A DNA stretch of 64,000 nucleotides from Chloroflexota bacterium (GCA_958295775.1 CATQHC010000009.1:124001-188000), one strand, 5' to 3'. Positions 26,066 through 35,064 are shown, counted from the first letter of the stretch. Numbers and translations are program-made. Notes: generated by a model not told the origin, from the sequence alone.

Positions 26066-26104
26066 ACAGCGGGCTCTATGGCGTATGCCAACACAGCCCG
26101 CTGT
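26066..26104 (-). terminator. Hairpin downstream of hxlR-family gene
   Basis: ACAGCGGGCT pairs with AGCCCGCTGT over 10 bp with a 19-nt loop, about 100 nt past the stop of the HxlR gene in its direction of transcription. The following minus-strand bases are T-rich (CTTGGTTCTTTGACTTTT), which fits a weak intrinsic terminator. Confidence 0.5.
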
Positions 26105-26206
26105 TTCACATTAACGAAAATCCTCCACTGCATCAACTAACAGAAGAGGAATCACTAATCAGGTGTATCTTCAGCGAGCGGGTTCTTGCCGCGTCATTTT
26201 CACTAC

Positions 26207-26581
26207 CTATTTCCCGGCCACCCCAACCGGCTCCGCTACCGCCAGCTCATTCTCGCTGGGATTGAGCCAGCGTTCGCCGTAGTCTCGCATCATGGCCAGC
26301 ACCGGCACTAAGGCGCTGCCCTTTTCAGTGAGAGTATATTCCACGCGCGGCGGAATCTCGGCGTAGGCGCGGCGCGTGATGATCTCCTCTTCCTCAAGCG
26401 TGCGGAGGCGTTCAACCAGGGTATTGGGGCTGATGCCTTCAAGAGATCGTTCGAGGGCGCAAAAGCGGCGGGGACTCTCAGCGAGGTCCCGCAGAATGAG
26501 TAACGTCCAACGACCGCAAATCAGTGACGCCGTGCGCGCTATCGCGCATTCCATGTCTTTGTCTGAACAGCGAGTGGACAT
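26207..26581 (-). CDS. HxlR-family winged-helix regulator
   Basis: A 124-residue DNA-binding protein with the HxlR pattern: a Cys near the start (MECAIARTASLICGRW), LLILRDLAESPRRFCALERSLEGISPNTLVERLRTLEEEEII as helix-turn-helix and the wing RVEYTLTEKGSAL. HxlR/MarR-like regulators respond to redox or electrophile stress, often through the N-terminal Cys. The target is unknown; no divergently oriented obvious target is adjacent other than the RlpA-like gene 235 nt away. A strong promoter lies 64 nt upstream. Confidence 0.88.
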   Translation of the reverse strand: MSTRCSDKDMECAIARTASLICGRWTLLILRDLAESPRRFCALERSLEGISPNTLVERLRTLEEEEIITRRAYAEIPPRVEYTLTEKGSALVPVLAMMRDYGERWLNPSENELAVAEPVGVAGK

Positions 26582-26644
26582 GGTTACAGCCGCTCTCTAG
26601 TGCAGGCAAATCGCCCACCGTTGCACGCGCACCACTTAATTTCG

Positions 26645-26674
26645 ATTGTAGCGTAGCCTTAAGGGGACGGTCAA
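26645..26674 (-). promoter_or_regulatory. Promoter for the HxlR-family gene
   Basis: On the minus strand TTGACC (26674-26669), 18-nt spacer, TACAAT (26650-26645): 5/6 and 5/6 matches. Confidence 0.65.
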
Positions 26675-26757
26675 ACTTGCCGTCACAAGGTTTGCGCGCT
26701 GTGCGTTACGTCAACCTTCTCAATGGACTAATACAACACCGAGCAGGCGCGCCTTTG

Positions 26758-26787
26758 TTGACGACTATGCCATCCATGCGCTATAAG
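26758..26787 (+). promoter_or_regulatory. Promoter for the RlpA-like gene
   Basis: TTGACG (26758-26763), 18-nt spacer, TATAAG (26782-26787), 30 nt before the ATG at 26817. Both boxes match 5/6. Confidence 0.65.
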
Positions 26788-26816
26788 TTGTCGTTACAGC
26801 GGAGAAGTGGGAGACA

Positions 26817-27287
26817 ATGCTAAAGCGATTTGGAATTCCATTGGTCTTTGCGCTCCTGGTGTGCCTGGTAACGGCATCGCCAGCCGCAGCATTCTCGTTC
26901 ATTGTCGAGGAGGAAGACGGCTCCCTGACAAATCTGACACGATTTCGCCCGCCCGCCTTCCTGCGCGAGCATTCGGAGTATACAGTGACGCGAGTTGAGT
27001 ACGGCAACGCCACCTACTATCATCCGTCTCTCCACGGAGATACCATGGCAAACGGCGAACCGTACAACCGGTATGACCCCATCATTGCCGCGAGCCCGTT
27101 CTTCCCATTGGGTACTGTGGTGCGCGTCACCCGAATCTCGACGGGAGCCAGCATCGTCGTCACGGTGAAGGATCGTGCTCCTTCACCAGGCTTCATGTGG
27201 ATCGACCTCAGCGAGGCGGCCTTTATTCAATTATCCCCTTTCATTACCGGTCGCTTCGCGGCGAGATTGGAGATACTGAGCCGGTGA
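26817..27287 (+). CDS. Secreted RlpA-like double-psi beta-barrel protein
   Basis: 156 residues with a typical signal peptide (LVFALLVCLVTASPAAA, cleavage near 25). The mature part is one double-psi beta-barrel of the RlpA type: VEYGNATYYHPSLHGDTMANGEPYNRYDPIIAA, PLGTVVRVTRISTGASIVVTVKDRAP with the conserved Asp. RlpA enzymes are lytic transglycosylases acting on denuded peptidoglycan strands; the SPOR domain of the Gram-negative protein is absent. ATG with GGGAG just upstream. The acetyltransferase gene follows 34 nt downstream. Confidence 0.85.
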   Translation: MLKRFGIPLVFALLVCLVTASPAAAFSFIVEEEDGSLTNLTRFRPPAFLREHSEYTVTRVEYGNATYYHPSLHGDTMANGEPYNRYDPIIAASPFFPLGTVVRVTRISTGASIVVTVKDRAPSPGFMWIDLSEAAFIQLSPFITGRFAARLEILSR

Positions 27288-27321
27288 CCGCAGAACAGCA
27301 TCCGTAACCCAGAGAAATGCC

Positions 27322-28296
27322 TTGAAAAGCACTGAAATCACAATTGAAGCGCTCACGCCGGCGCCTGAGCACGTGCTGGGCGTTCGCGTTGAGCCGAACA
27401 TGCTCACCTACGGCCCGAGCGAGATCTTGCTCGCCAAAGACGGCGCCGATATTGGAGGTGCGGTGCGCCTTGCCTTGCGCCAAGATGCCCGCCGCCGCCA
27501 CGGCCTGATCGCCGATCTTTCAGTGCACGAGGACTACGCGCGGCAGGGACTTGAGGAAGCGCTCATTGCCGCGGCCGAAGCGCGCTTGAAAGCGCGGGGC
27601 GTGACGAAGATCGACGCCATCGTGCGCGACGGTGAAGGCGCCACGGTACCCTTCTATGAACGCGGCTACTGGGCGTCCCGCAAGATGGTGCTACTGACGT
27701 GGGATCTCCGGTCCCTTAGCGAACTAGAAGTCAGCCACGAATTTACTATAGAAGAGCAACCGACCCCTGAGCAGGAGTTTCTTACTGACTTCATTCTCAC
27801 CAGCTATCAACCCTATTGGCGCTGGTGGAAGGAGTACAAAGAAGACACGCGCTGGCACCGTGTCGAGTATCCCGCCGCACCGGAGGCGCCGCCCAGCGAG
27901 GAATTGGGTCGAGAAATGCGCGCCCGCGTGGAAACCCGGGTCGCCGCGTTTGGCACGGAAGCGCCCCAAACACTCTTCACCGCGCGGCTGGACGGCGAAA
28001 TTGTCGGTCTCTGCGATGCCAAAGCTGTGGAAGATGACATCACGTTTGATTGGGGGTTGCTTGTGCGCCGCGACTATGGCGGCCGCCGCATTGGCTCGGC
28101 GCTGCTCTGGCACGCGCTCAACTGGCTCAAGACACAGGGGCTACGCACCGCTCGCATCATTACTACTTCCGGTCTCGATGACTACGATCCGACGGTCTAC
28201 CTTTACTCCATCGCTCATGGCGGCGCGATCCGGGCCGAGTACCTGAACCTGGTCAAAAGAAGGCTCCATACTACAGGCGGATCGGAAAGCGAGTAG
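27322..28296 (+). CDS. Tandem GNAT N-acetyltransferase
   Basis: 324 residues in two GNAT halves. The first (about 1-135) has DLSVHEDYARQGLEEALIAAAEARLKARGVTKIDAIV and FYERGYW; the second (about 145-315) has LLVRRDYGGRRIGSALLWHALNWLKTQGLRTARIIT, with the acetyl-CoA loop RRDYGGRRIG. In the first half the Q/RxxGxG/A loop is degenerate (ARQGLEEA), so catalysis is likely in the second. The only in-frame start that keeps the first strand is a TTG at 27322. The acceptor substrate is unknown. Confidence 0.8.
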   Translation: MKSTEITIEALTPAPEHVLGVRVEPNMLTYGPSEILLAKDGADIGGAVRLALRQDARRRHGLIADLSVHEDYARQGLEEALIAAAEARLKARGVTKIDAIVRDGEGATVPFYERGYWASRKMVLLTWDLRSLSELEVSHEFTIEEQPTPEQEFLTDFILTSYQPYWRWWKEYKEDTRWHRVEYPAAPEAPPSEELGREMRARVETRVAAFGTEAPQTLFTARLDGEIVGLCDAKAVEDDITFDWGLLVRRDYGGRRIGSALLWHALNWLKTQGLRTARIITTSGLDDYDPTVYLYSIAHGGAIRAEYLNLVKRRLHTTGGSESE

Positions 28297-28407
28297 TTGC
28301 TCCCCACCCGGCTCGCCCGGTTCGTTGCAGGATTTCTGCCCGCAATCGGGATCAACAAGCCGTGCCATTTTACTCCCCTTGGAAGAATCCTCCCCAGGCT
28401 TGAAGCC

Positions 28408-28436
28408 TTCACTAATTGCGGGAAGTATGGTAGGCT
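28408..28436 (+). promoter_or_regulatory. Possible extended -10 promoter for the SOD gene
   Basis: TTCACT (28408-28413), 17-nt spacer ending TATGG, then TAGGCT (28431-28436); the TGG before the -10 gives the TGn extension. About 80 nt before the ATG. Confidence 0.35.
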
Positions 28437-28517
28437 AACTCCGAAAACGATTACTGCGAATCGTTCTGGCTATCGCAATTAATAGCACGACATTGCACAC
28501 TACAGGGAGCACCAATC

Positions 28518-29105
28518 ATGGCCTTTACCGTGCAGGACCTCAAGTTCGGCAAAGACGCACTTGACGGCATATCCGAGAAGACGGTTACCGTACACCACGA
28601 CACGTTGTATGCTGGTTATGTCAATAAACGCAATGAGATCGAGGAAGGCCTGAAGGGCGTTGATCGCTCCACGGCCAATCAGGCCTACAGCGCGTACCGC
28701 GCCCTGAAGTTGGAAGAGACCTTCGCCGCGGACGGCCAGATTTTGCATGAGCTCTACTTTGACACCCTCGGCGGCAACGGGGAAGCCGGTGGCGAATTGG
28801 CAGAGAAGATTGCTGAAGACTTTGGCTCCTGGGATGCCTTCATCGAAGACGCCCGCGCCTGCGCAATGGCGGCGCGCGGCTGGATGGTGACCGCGCTCGA
28901 TCCGACTGACGGCAAGATCCACAACTTCCTGTGCGACGTGCACAATCAGGGCGGCGTCTGGGGCACCGTGCCCTTGTGGACGATTGATACCTACGAGCAT
29001 GCCTACTTCATGGACTATGGCAGCGACCGGGGCTCCTACATTACCGCGTTACTCAAGAACGTAGACTGGGACTCAGTGAACGCCCGCTATCAGGCGGCAA
29101 AGTGA
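28518..29105 (+). CDS. Divergent Fe/Mn superoxide dismutase family protein
   Basis: 195 residues with the whole Fe/Mn-SOD outline. Metal ligands are in place: His26 (TVTVHHDTLYAGYVNK), His77 (GQILHELYFDTLGG), Asp157 and His161 (PLWTIDTYEHAYFMDY). The gateway Tyr is also kept (AGYV). The second sphere differs from ordinary SODs: the KHH before the gateway Tyr is TLY, the Trp of DxWEHAY is Tyr, and WNHxFYW is replaced by ILHELYFD. It may be a SOD with changed metal preference or a family member with another activity. GGGAGC precedes the ATG. Two hairpins follow. Confidence 0.8.
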   Translation: MAFTVQDLKFGKDALDGISEKTVTVHHDTLYAGYVNKRNEIEEGLKGVDRSTANQAYSAYRALKLEETFAADGQILHELYFDTLGGNGEAGGELAEKIAEDFGSWDAFIEDARACAMAARGWMVTALDPTDGKIHNFLCDVHNQGGVWGTVPLWTIDTYEHAYFMDYGSDRGSYITALLKNVDWDSVNARYQAAK

Positions 29106-29132
29106 CGCTCGCATCCCGCTGAGATGCAGGCA

Positions 29133-29156
29133 GTTTGCCGCGCTAGTGCGGCAAAC
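29133..29156 (+). terminator. Hairpin after the SOD gene
   Basis: GTTTGCCGC pairs with GCGGCAAAC over 9 bp with a 6-nt loop, 28 nt after the stop codon. No T-run follows (ACACAGACT), so it may act as an mRNA 3'-end stabiliser or Rho-assisted terminator. Confidence 0.5.
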
Positions 29157-29174
29157 ACACAGACTAATGTGGAT

Positions 29175-29205
29175 GAGAGGCGCTGGCTTGCAGCCGGCGC
29201 CTCTC
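29175..29205 (+). terminator. Second, GC-rich hairpin after the SOD gene
   Basis: A 14-bp stem (GAGAGGCGCTGGCT with AGCCGGCGCCTCTC, one G-T pair) closes on a 3-nt loop and is followed by TTGCTGT. It is the stronger terminator candidate in the gap 29106-29481, which otherwise shows only the promoter at 29426. Confidence 0.55.
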
Positions 29206-29425
29206 TTGCTGTCCCAGAGCAGCGCAGGCGTGAACGAGAACTGCGCCGCCTGCATGCCCAGTCAATTTCTGCCTGTTAATTCTCTCCGCTTTCTCTCCAC
29301 CTTGGAACAGCCAAGAGTCCTGTGCACAACAGACTTGCTGCGCGCCGCGCCGCACAACCGTCAAACTATGCCGCAGGACTTCCCCTAGCCCGCTCGCAGC
29401 GTACGTAGCCGCCAGTCCGCGCGGC

Positions 29426-29434
29426 TGCTACAAT
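29426..29434 (+). promoter_or_regulatory. Extended -10 promoter for the hydrolase pair
   Basis: TGCTACAAT, a TGn-extended 5/6 -10 box (TACAAT 29429-29434). With transcription starting about 29441 only a start downstream of that leaves room for a leader, which supports GTG 29482. Confidence 0.4.
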
Positions 29435-29481
29435 AACACGGACTGATGGGGCCCACCTGCGAGGAAAGAAAGGCCGGAGCG

Positions 29482-30273
29482 GTGACTATCGCAGCAGAAA
29501 TCCAAGACACCTGTGTGCCGAAAGAGTCCCTTGCCGTCTGGAGTCTCGGACAAGCAGGGTTTGTCTTCAAGTCGAGCAAAGGCACCGTCGTCTATGTGGA
29601 CCCATATCTGGGCGATTCCTGCAATCAGCTTTACGGACTTGAGCGCTTGCTTGCGCCACCTTTGGCAGCATCTGCGGTGCGCGCCGACTTTGTACTCGCC
29701 ACCCACAATCACGCCGATCATCTTGACCCGGATGCCTTTCCGGTGATTGCCCGCCACAACGCCACGGCACTCTTCATCGGCCCCTCATCGTGCACCAACG
29801 CCATGCGCGAACTCGGCATTCCCGCCAGCCAGACCTACACCCTCAACCACGACGACGTGCTCCATAGCGGCAGTGTCCGCATTCACGCGACATTCGCGCA
29901 TCACGTCTGGGGTGATCCAGACGATGCGCCTGATGCCGTAGGCTACATGATTGACTTTGGGGACGTGCGCGCTTACATAAGCGGCGATACGCTCTACCAT
30001 GCCCGCATGGAGGGCATTGCCGACCTCCAGCCCCACCTTGCCTTCATCTGCATCAACGGGCGGTGGGGGAACATGCCGGCGCCAGAAGCCGCGCATCTCG
30101 CCACGATTCTCCGCGCCCAGGCGGCCGTGCCGACGCACTACAATATGTTTGCCAATAACACCGCCGATCCCGCTGACTTTTCCAGCGCACTTGCAAGCGA
30201 AAGCGGCACTGTACAACCGCTCGTCCTCACGCCCGGACAGCGCGTGCTCTATCCAGAAAGGGATGCTTCGTGA
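29482..30273 (+). CDS. UlaG-like metallo-beta-lactamase-fold hydrolase
   Basis: A cytoplasmic metal hydrolase of about 263 residues. The metal site THNHADHLDPD (HxHxDH) is complete; later ligands include FAHHVW and the Asp in YISGDTLYH, and His in PTHYNMF. These resemble the UlaG branch (L-ascorbate-6-phosphate lactonase) rather than true beta-lactamases. The GTG at 29482 has AAAGG 8 nt upstream; an ATG at 29446 lacks a ribosome site. The stop overlaps the start of the amidohydrolase by 4 bp, so they are an operon and may act on one substrate, for example sequential opening of cyclic esters and amides (inference). Confidence 0.85.
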   Translation: MTIAAEIQDTCVPKESLAVWSLGQAGFVFKSSKGTVVYVDPYLGDSCNQLYGLERLLAPPLAASAVRADFVLATHNHADHLDPDAFPVIARHNATALFIGPSSCTNAMRELGIPASQTYTLNHDDVLHSGSVRIHATFAHHVWGDPDDAPDAVGYMIDFGDVRAYISGDTLYHARMEGIADLQPHLAFICINGRWGNMPAPEAAHLATILRAQAAVPTHYNMFANNTADPADFSSALASESGTVQPLVLTPGQRVLYPERDAS

Positions 30274-31556
30274 GCCAAAAGAGAGTCCTCAAAGCCGACT
30301 GGGCCTTCACCGGCACCGGCGCAGACCTTATTCCACAGGCCGCAGTAGCGCTAGAAAATGACCGCATTACATTCGTGGGCCCGGCCGCAGAACTCAGCCG
30401 GAGCCAATTGGAAGGCGCAACGGTTGAGGAGTTGCCGGGTCACACGCTGCTGCCCGGCATGCTTGACGGACACACCCACCTGAGCTTTACCGCAGGCCGC
30501 AACCACGAGGAAGTGGTCGACGAAATCAGTCGCGAGACCGATATGCAACAGGTGGTGCGCACAGCAGCCAATGCCCAGAAGTGCCTGCGAGCGGGTTTGA
30601 CAACCGTTCGCGACCTCGGGGGACGCCGCGACGTGGTGCCCACGGTGCGAGACGCCATCAACCGCGGTCAAATTGCCGGCCCGCGCATTCTCTCCTGCAA
30701 CGTGCCGATAACGGTCACCGGCGGGCACATCCACTTTGTCGGCTGGGAGGCCAATGAGGAGTGGGAGTTGCGCAAGGCGGTGCGCACGCTGATCAAACAG
30801 GGCGCGGACGTCATCAAGATTTGCGCCAGCGGCGGCAATATGACCGCCGAGTCCAATCCGCTCATGGTGCAGTACAGCGCCCAGCAACTCGGCGTGGTGG
30901 TGGAAGAGGCGCACAAGCTCGACACACCGGTAGCGGCGCACGCCATTCCCGCTGACAGCATTCGCAATTGCATCGCAGCCGGAATTGACACCATTGAGCA
31001 TTGCGTCTGGCTCGGCCCCGACGGCGGCTACGACTACGATGCTGAGGCCATGGCAACAGCAGTTTCGAAGGGTCTCACCGTATCGATCACCCTCGCCGGG
31101 GTGTTTCGAGGCTACCTAACCGATCTGCCCGGCAGCGAACTCATGCGCGAGGCCATGGCAATTACCAGCAAACTGCTAGAGGAAGAGCGCGTCGAGATGT
31201 TTCGCAGAATCTGGCAGTCGGGAGTGAACCTCATCATCTCCAGCGACGCAGGTGTGCGCTATACGCCGTTTGACGATTTCTTTGTATCGCTGCGCAGCGC
31301 CGTGGAATTACTCGGCATCCCAACCAAGGACGTGCTCCTCATGGCCACCCGCAATCCCGCGCAGGGCCTTGGCGTGATCGACGAGCGGGGAACCCTAGAG
31401 GCGGGCAAAGTTGCCGACGTCATCGCGGTGGCAGGCAACCCGGTCGCCGACATCAAGGTGATGGCGAATGTTAAACTCACTATTTTGGGCGGCAAGGTCT
31501 TGTTCCGCGACGGCATGATCCACGCGCCGCGCACAACCGCACTGGGAGTTAGTTAA
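30270..31556 (+). CDS. Amidohydrolase family protein
   Basis: 428 residues, GTG start overlapping the previous stop (GTGA). Amidohydrolase barrel with GMLDGHTHLSF (metal HxH), Lys in ADVIKICASGG (bridging-ligand position), AHAIPAD and EHCVW (further His), and ISSDAGVRY (catalytic Asp). The pattern fits the imidazolonepropionase / prolidase-like group that cleaves cyclic amides or dipeptides. The natural substrate cannot be told. The preceding hydrolase is translated from the same message. Confidence 0.9.
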   Translation: MSQKRVLKADWAFTGTGADLIPQAAVALENDRITFVGPAAELSRSQLEGATVEELPGHTLLPGMLDGHTHLSFTAGRNHEEVVDEISRETDMQQVVRTAANAQKCLRAGLTTVRDLGGRRDVVPTVRDAINRGQIAGPRILSCNVPITVTGGHIHFVGWEANEEWELRKAVRTLIKQGADVIKICASGGNMTAESNPLMVQYSAQQLGVVVEEAHKLDTPVAAHAIPADSIRNCIAAGIDTIEHCVWLGPDGGYDYDAEAMATAVSKGLTVSITLAGVFRGYLTDLPGSELMREAMAITSKLLEEERVEMFRRIWQSGVNLIISSDAGVRYTPFDDFFVSLRSAVELLGIPTKDVLLMATRNPAQGLGVIDERGTLEAGKVADVIAVAGNPVADIKVMANVKLTILGGKVLFRDGMIHAPRTTALGVS

Positions 31557-31665
31557 GGATATTAGGAGCGGTTGACTCGATAAAGCAAGGCTCCGCGTTT
31601 GTGCCCTCTTCCAAAGGGTGAGGGTAAAACATCGGGGCAGAATTAAGGTGAAAGGGTACTCAATC

Positions 31666-33054
31666 ATGGCGGCGCAGATGTTATCGGATATTCGCATCCG
31701 GGAAGTTCAGACCTATTTCACCGATGAGATTGCGCGCACGCCGTTAAAATTCGGCGGCGTCACCATGGAGGGCGCCACCCACGTGCGGGTACGGGTCGCT
31801 GTGGAGAATCGCGCGGGACAGACGGCGGAAGGCTGGGGCAGCATGTTCCTGGCCATTGGCTGGGCCTGGCCTACCGATGCCGTGGATGCCCTCGCTCGCG
31901 ACGCGGCAATGCGTCAGGTGGTGGAACGCTATGCGCAGGCTCTGGAAGGCCATGCCAGTTACGCCCATCCCATTGACATTGCGCTCAAGACGGAACCCAC
32001 TCTTCTCAGCAACGCCGCTGAGACCAGCCAAAGCATGCAGCTTGCGGAGCCGATCCCGGTGCTGGCCTCGCTGGTGTGCGGTTCGCCATTCGATGGCGCG
32101 TTGCACGATGCCTTCGGCAATGTGAATGGTATCTCAAGCTACGACGGCTACTCCGATGAATTTATGGCGGAAGACCTTAGCGCCTACCTCGGGCCGGAGT
32201 TCAAGGGACAGTATCTCGACGACTACGTTCGTTCCGCCTATGTCGCGGAAATGCCTGTCTTTCATCTCGTTGGCGGCCTCGACAAGCTCTGGGAGAGCGA
32301 GATCACGGCTGACGACCCGAACGACGGCGAACCGGTCTCGCTCGACCAATGGATCGACCGCGACGGCGTTTATTGCCTTAAGATCAAGCTCCTGGGCAAT
32401 GACATGGACTGGGACGTCCAGCGCACGCTCGATGTGTACGCAATCGGCAAGGAATCGCTTGCAAAGCAGGGACGAGAGGAAATCTATCTCACTGCGGACA
32501 CCAACGAGATCTGCGAGACGCCCGATTACATGGTGGAATACCTTGAGCGAGTGCGGGAACAGTCGCCCGCGGCGTATGACACACTACTCTATGTGGAACA
32601 GCCGACCCATCGTGACCTGGACAGAGCGCCGTTCCGCATGGACGGCATCGACAAGCTCAAACCCGTCATCATGGATGAGAGTCTTTACAACCACCGGCAA
32701 TACGAGCGCGCCAAGGAGTTAGGCTGGTCGGGCATTGCATTGAAGGTGTGCAAAGGCCACTCACACAGCCTGCTCTTCACGGCGCTCGCGACCCACGACG
32801 GCCTGCCGTACACAGTGCAGGACCTCACCAATCCCGATCTCTCGCTCATTCACTCGGTGAGCTTTGCATCCCGCATCAATCCCATGATGGGCGTGGAATG
32901 CAACTCGCGCCAGTTCTTCCCGGCATCGAATAGCGCCGTTGCCGCCGTACACCCGCGCATCGCCAACGTGCGCAACGGCGTTGCGCGCACGGAAACGCTG
33001 ACCGGTACGGGACTTGGCTACCAGGTGGACCGCATCCTGGCTCACGCCCCGTAG
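31666..33054 (+). CDS. Enolase-superfamily (mandelate-racemase-like) enzyme
   Basis: 462 residues. C-terminal barrel with CLKIKLLG (KxK base), metal ligands in LTADTNE, YVEQPT and IMDES, and ALKVCKGHS near the end, all in family order. This superfamily abstracts a proton alpha to a carboxylate: dehydratases, racemases and cycloisomerases of sugar acids. Which one is not clear from sequence. ATG at 31666 with AAAGGG 9 nt upstream was preferred over an in-frame GTG 48 nt earlier. It follows the amidohydrolase by about 110 nt. Confidence 0.82.
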   Translation: MAAQMLSDIRIREVQTYFTDEIARTPLKFGGVTMEGATHVRVRVAVENRAGQTAEGWGSMFLAIGWAWPTDAVDALARDAAMRQVVERYAQALEGHASYAHPIDIALKTEPTLLSNAAETSQSMQLAEPIPVLASLVCGSPFDGALHDAFGNVNGISSYDGYSDEFMAEDLSAYLGPEFKGQYLDDYVRSAYVAEMPVFHLVGGLDKLWESEITADDPNDGEPVSLDQWIDRDGVYCLKIKLLGNDMDWDVQRTLDVYAIGKESLAKQGREEIYLTADTNEICETPDYMVEYLERVREQSPAAYDTLLYVEQPTHRDLDRAPFRMDGIDKLKPVIMDESLYNHRQYERAKELGWSGIALKVCKGHSHSLLFTALATHDGLPYTVQDLTNPDLSLIHSVSFASRINPMMGVECNSRQFFPASNSAVAAVHPRIANVRNGVARTETLTGTGLGYQVDRILAHAP

Positions 33055-33130
33055 CGGCGGGTCTCAGCGGCCGCCAGCGCTGTCTCTCGGATTGGCGCAG
33101 CCTGATACAATGGATTGGAAGGAGCGTGTC

Positions 33131-33562
33131 ATGGCAATCATTGACACCCACAAAGTGTTTGAGACCCTAACGGACGCGGGCTTCAATGAAGCCCAGGCCA
33201 AAGCCTTGGTTGGCGCAGTAAGCGAATCGCACGACACCCTCACGACCAAGACCGACCTGCGAGCCTTGGCACAGGAAACCAAAGCCGACCTGCAAGCCGA
33301 GATTGCCGATGTGCGCGCCGACCTCCAAACCTTGGCGCAGGAAACTAGAGCGGAGTTTGCCGGGGTCCGCGCCGACCTGGAAGCTTTGCGGCAAGAGACG
33401 AAGACCGACTCGGAGGCTTTGCGGCAAGAGACGAGAGCCGACCTGCGCGAACTGGAATTGCGCATGCGGCTCCAGTTGGGCGCAATGTTGATCATCGCTG
33501 CCGGCTTGCAGATTGCGATACTTGGTTTCCTGATGGCGCTCTTCACCGGAGTCCTGCCGTAA
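33131..33562 (+). CDS. Coiled-coil membrane protein (DUF1640-like)
   Basis: 143 residues. An N-terminal helix (VFETLTDAGFNEAQAKALVGAV) resembles the DUF1640/CCDC90 start, followed by a coiled coil of near-repeats about 11-14 residues long (LRALAQETKADLQAE, LQTLAQETRAEFAGV, LEALRQETKTDSE, ALRQETRADLREL), ending with one membrane helix (LGAMLIIAAGLQIAILGFLMALF). The ATG has AAGGAG 7 nt upstream. Copies of such genes are common and often placed next to mobile or variable loci. The gene downstream starts 2 nt after its stop. Confidence 0.8.
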   Translation: MAIIDTHKVFETLTDAGFNEAQAKALVGAVSESHDTLTTKTDLRALAQETKADLQAEIADVRADLQTLAQETRAEFAGVRADLEALRQETKTDSEALRQETRADLRELELRMRLQLGAMLIIAAGLQIAILGFLMALFTGVLP

Positions 33563-33564
33563 CG

Positions 33565-35064
33565 GTGAAGCCTCCAAGCCACCCAAGCGGCCACATCCCC
33601 TTCCCCGTTATAGCGATCTTCTTGGGCCTCTGTCTGGCGCTCTTCATTACCGTGACCACCCACGCCGCCGATCACTGTGAGTTTCGCCTGGGATTCAAGA
33701 CGCTCCGCGACCTGATAGGGCATGATGTCGTCGGCGAATGCTTGGAGAACGAGCATTACAATGCCATTGGCGATAGCAATCAGCGCACCACCGGCGGGCT
33801 CATGGCCTGGCGCAAGGCAGACAATTGGACGGCGTTCACAGACGGTTATCGCACGTGGATAAATGGCCCGAATGGCTTAGTCCAGCGCCTAAATACCGAA
33901 CGATTCGAGTGGGAGGCTGACTACGCAAACTTCACTGCGCCTTCGTCTATGCTATCGCCACAGGAAACTCCGCTCACAGACGCCGCCATAATTGAGACAG
34001 CTTTTCGAGCACTGCGATCTTCGGAGGGAGGGGGATGGTTAGCCACGGATTTCTTGGAGTCGGGAGGTACGGTGACGTTTGACGATGCGCCGTTCCAGAA
34101 CTTACCCGACATTCCCGAAATTCCGTTCGCTATTGCATTGGACGTGCAAGAACACCACATCTACATTGCTACCGCTCATCGTGGCGAAAGCGCGGAGACA
34201 CTCGCCGCCTTGCTGGCAGGATCTTTGGTTGCTAGTATTCAGTTTAGGCTGGGTGGGGATCCAGATTCCACGGATGCCTGTTACGACGATGTGCAAGCCA
34301 GTTATCACGCTCGAGCCGCACTTTGGCATGATTTCTATGGCAGCAACGGCAAGCCTAACGCGAACTCTCTGGAAGCGTTTCTGAACCAGAATTTGCAACG
34401 CTTGCAGAGCGGCACACTCCTCACTTGGGTACGTAGCATCCCCTACTACCAACAATTCTGCGCCCTATTCGGTGCTGCGCCGGCGGCAACACCTGCGCCC
34501 GCGCCGACACCCACGCCGTCGCCGACACCCGTACCGCAGCCTGCCCCAGGCCCAATACCGGGCACGGCCACCAGCGAGGAAGCAGCCCAGTTCATGAGCC
34601 TCCCCGCGTCCCACTACAAAGCGCTTTTCCGGAACGCGCTGGCGCAGAAGTACAACCTCAACCCGCAGGGTGGCGTGATGCTGAGGCTGATGAAGCGCGT
34701 CTACGCTAATTTCATAGACGTTATGCCCCTCGTCTACCGCATGTACACGTGGAGCGCGTACCCCTACGGGACGTTCCCCGACACACAGGCGTTCGTGAGA
34801 GCGTATGCAGACAACCCGAGGGATTACGTGCGCCTGGCCGGTGAGTGGCTAGAGAGCGACCCCTGCACGTGGCCGGAGCCAGTGCAGCAAGAGATGGTAG
34901 CAACAGAACGGGAGAATCCAGGAATGATCAGGGCAATGTTGGTAAATAGCGTGTTGGACCCATACCTGGCAGAAAATGTTGTCCCTGGCATCACCGACAA
35001 GGCGGGGCAAGCGTACATCGAGGACCCCGAAGCCTATCTGAATCAGTTCAGGTGCACTGCCTGA
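33565..35064 (+). CDS. Secreted protein with FKTLRDLI-type N-domain
   Basis: 499 residues with a membrane or signal segment (IPFPVIAIFLGLCLALFITVTTHAA, about 11-35). The first mature domain reads LGFKTLRDLIGHDVVGECLENEH, TTGGLMAWRKADNWTAFTDG and NGPNGLVQRLNTERFEWE. I recall this block from numerous secreted Chloroflexota proteins, function unknown. A middle domain (about 120-290) is followed by a Pro/Ala/Thr linker (PAATPAPAPTPTPSPTPV, about 305-335) and a helical C-domain. GTG start, possibly translated by re-initiation after the coiled-coil gene. A substrate or partner cannot be named. Confidence 0.75.
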   Translation: MKPPSHPSGHIPFPVIAIFLGLCLALFITVTTHAADHCEFRLGFKTLRDLIGHDVVGECLENEHYNAIGDSNQRTTGGLMAWRKADNWTAFTDGYRTWINGPNGLVQRLNTERFEWEADYANFTAPSSMLSPQETPLTDAAIIETAFRALRSSEGGGWLATDFLESGGTVTFDDAPFQNLPDIPEIPFAIALDVQEHHIYIATAHRGESAETLAALLAGSLVASIQFRLGGDPDSTDACYDDVQASYHARAALWHDFYGSNGKPNANSLEAFLNQNLQRLQSGTLLTWVRSIPYYQQFCALFGAAPAATPAPAPTPTPSPTPVPQPAPGPIPGTATSEEAAQFMSLPASHYKALFRNALAQKYNLNPQGGVMLRLMKRVYANFIDVMPLVYRMYTWSAYPYGTFPDTQAFVRAYADNPRDYVRLAGEWLESDPCTWPEPVQQEMVATERENPGMIRAMLVNSVLDPYLAENVVPGITDKAGQAYIEDPEAYLNQFRCTA

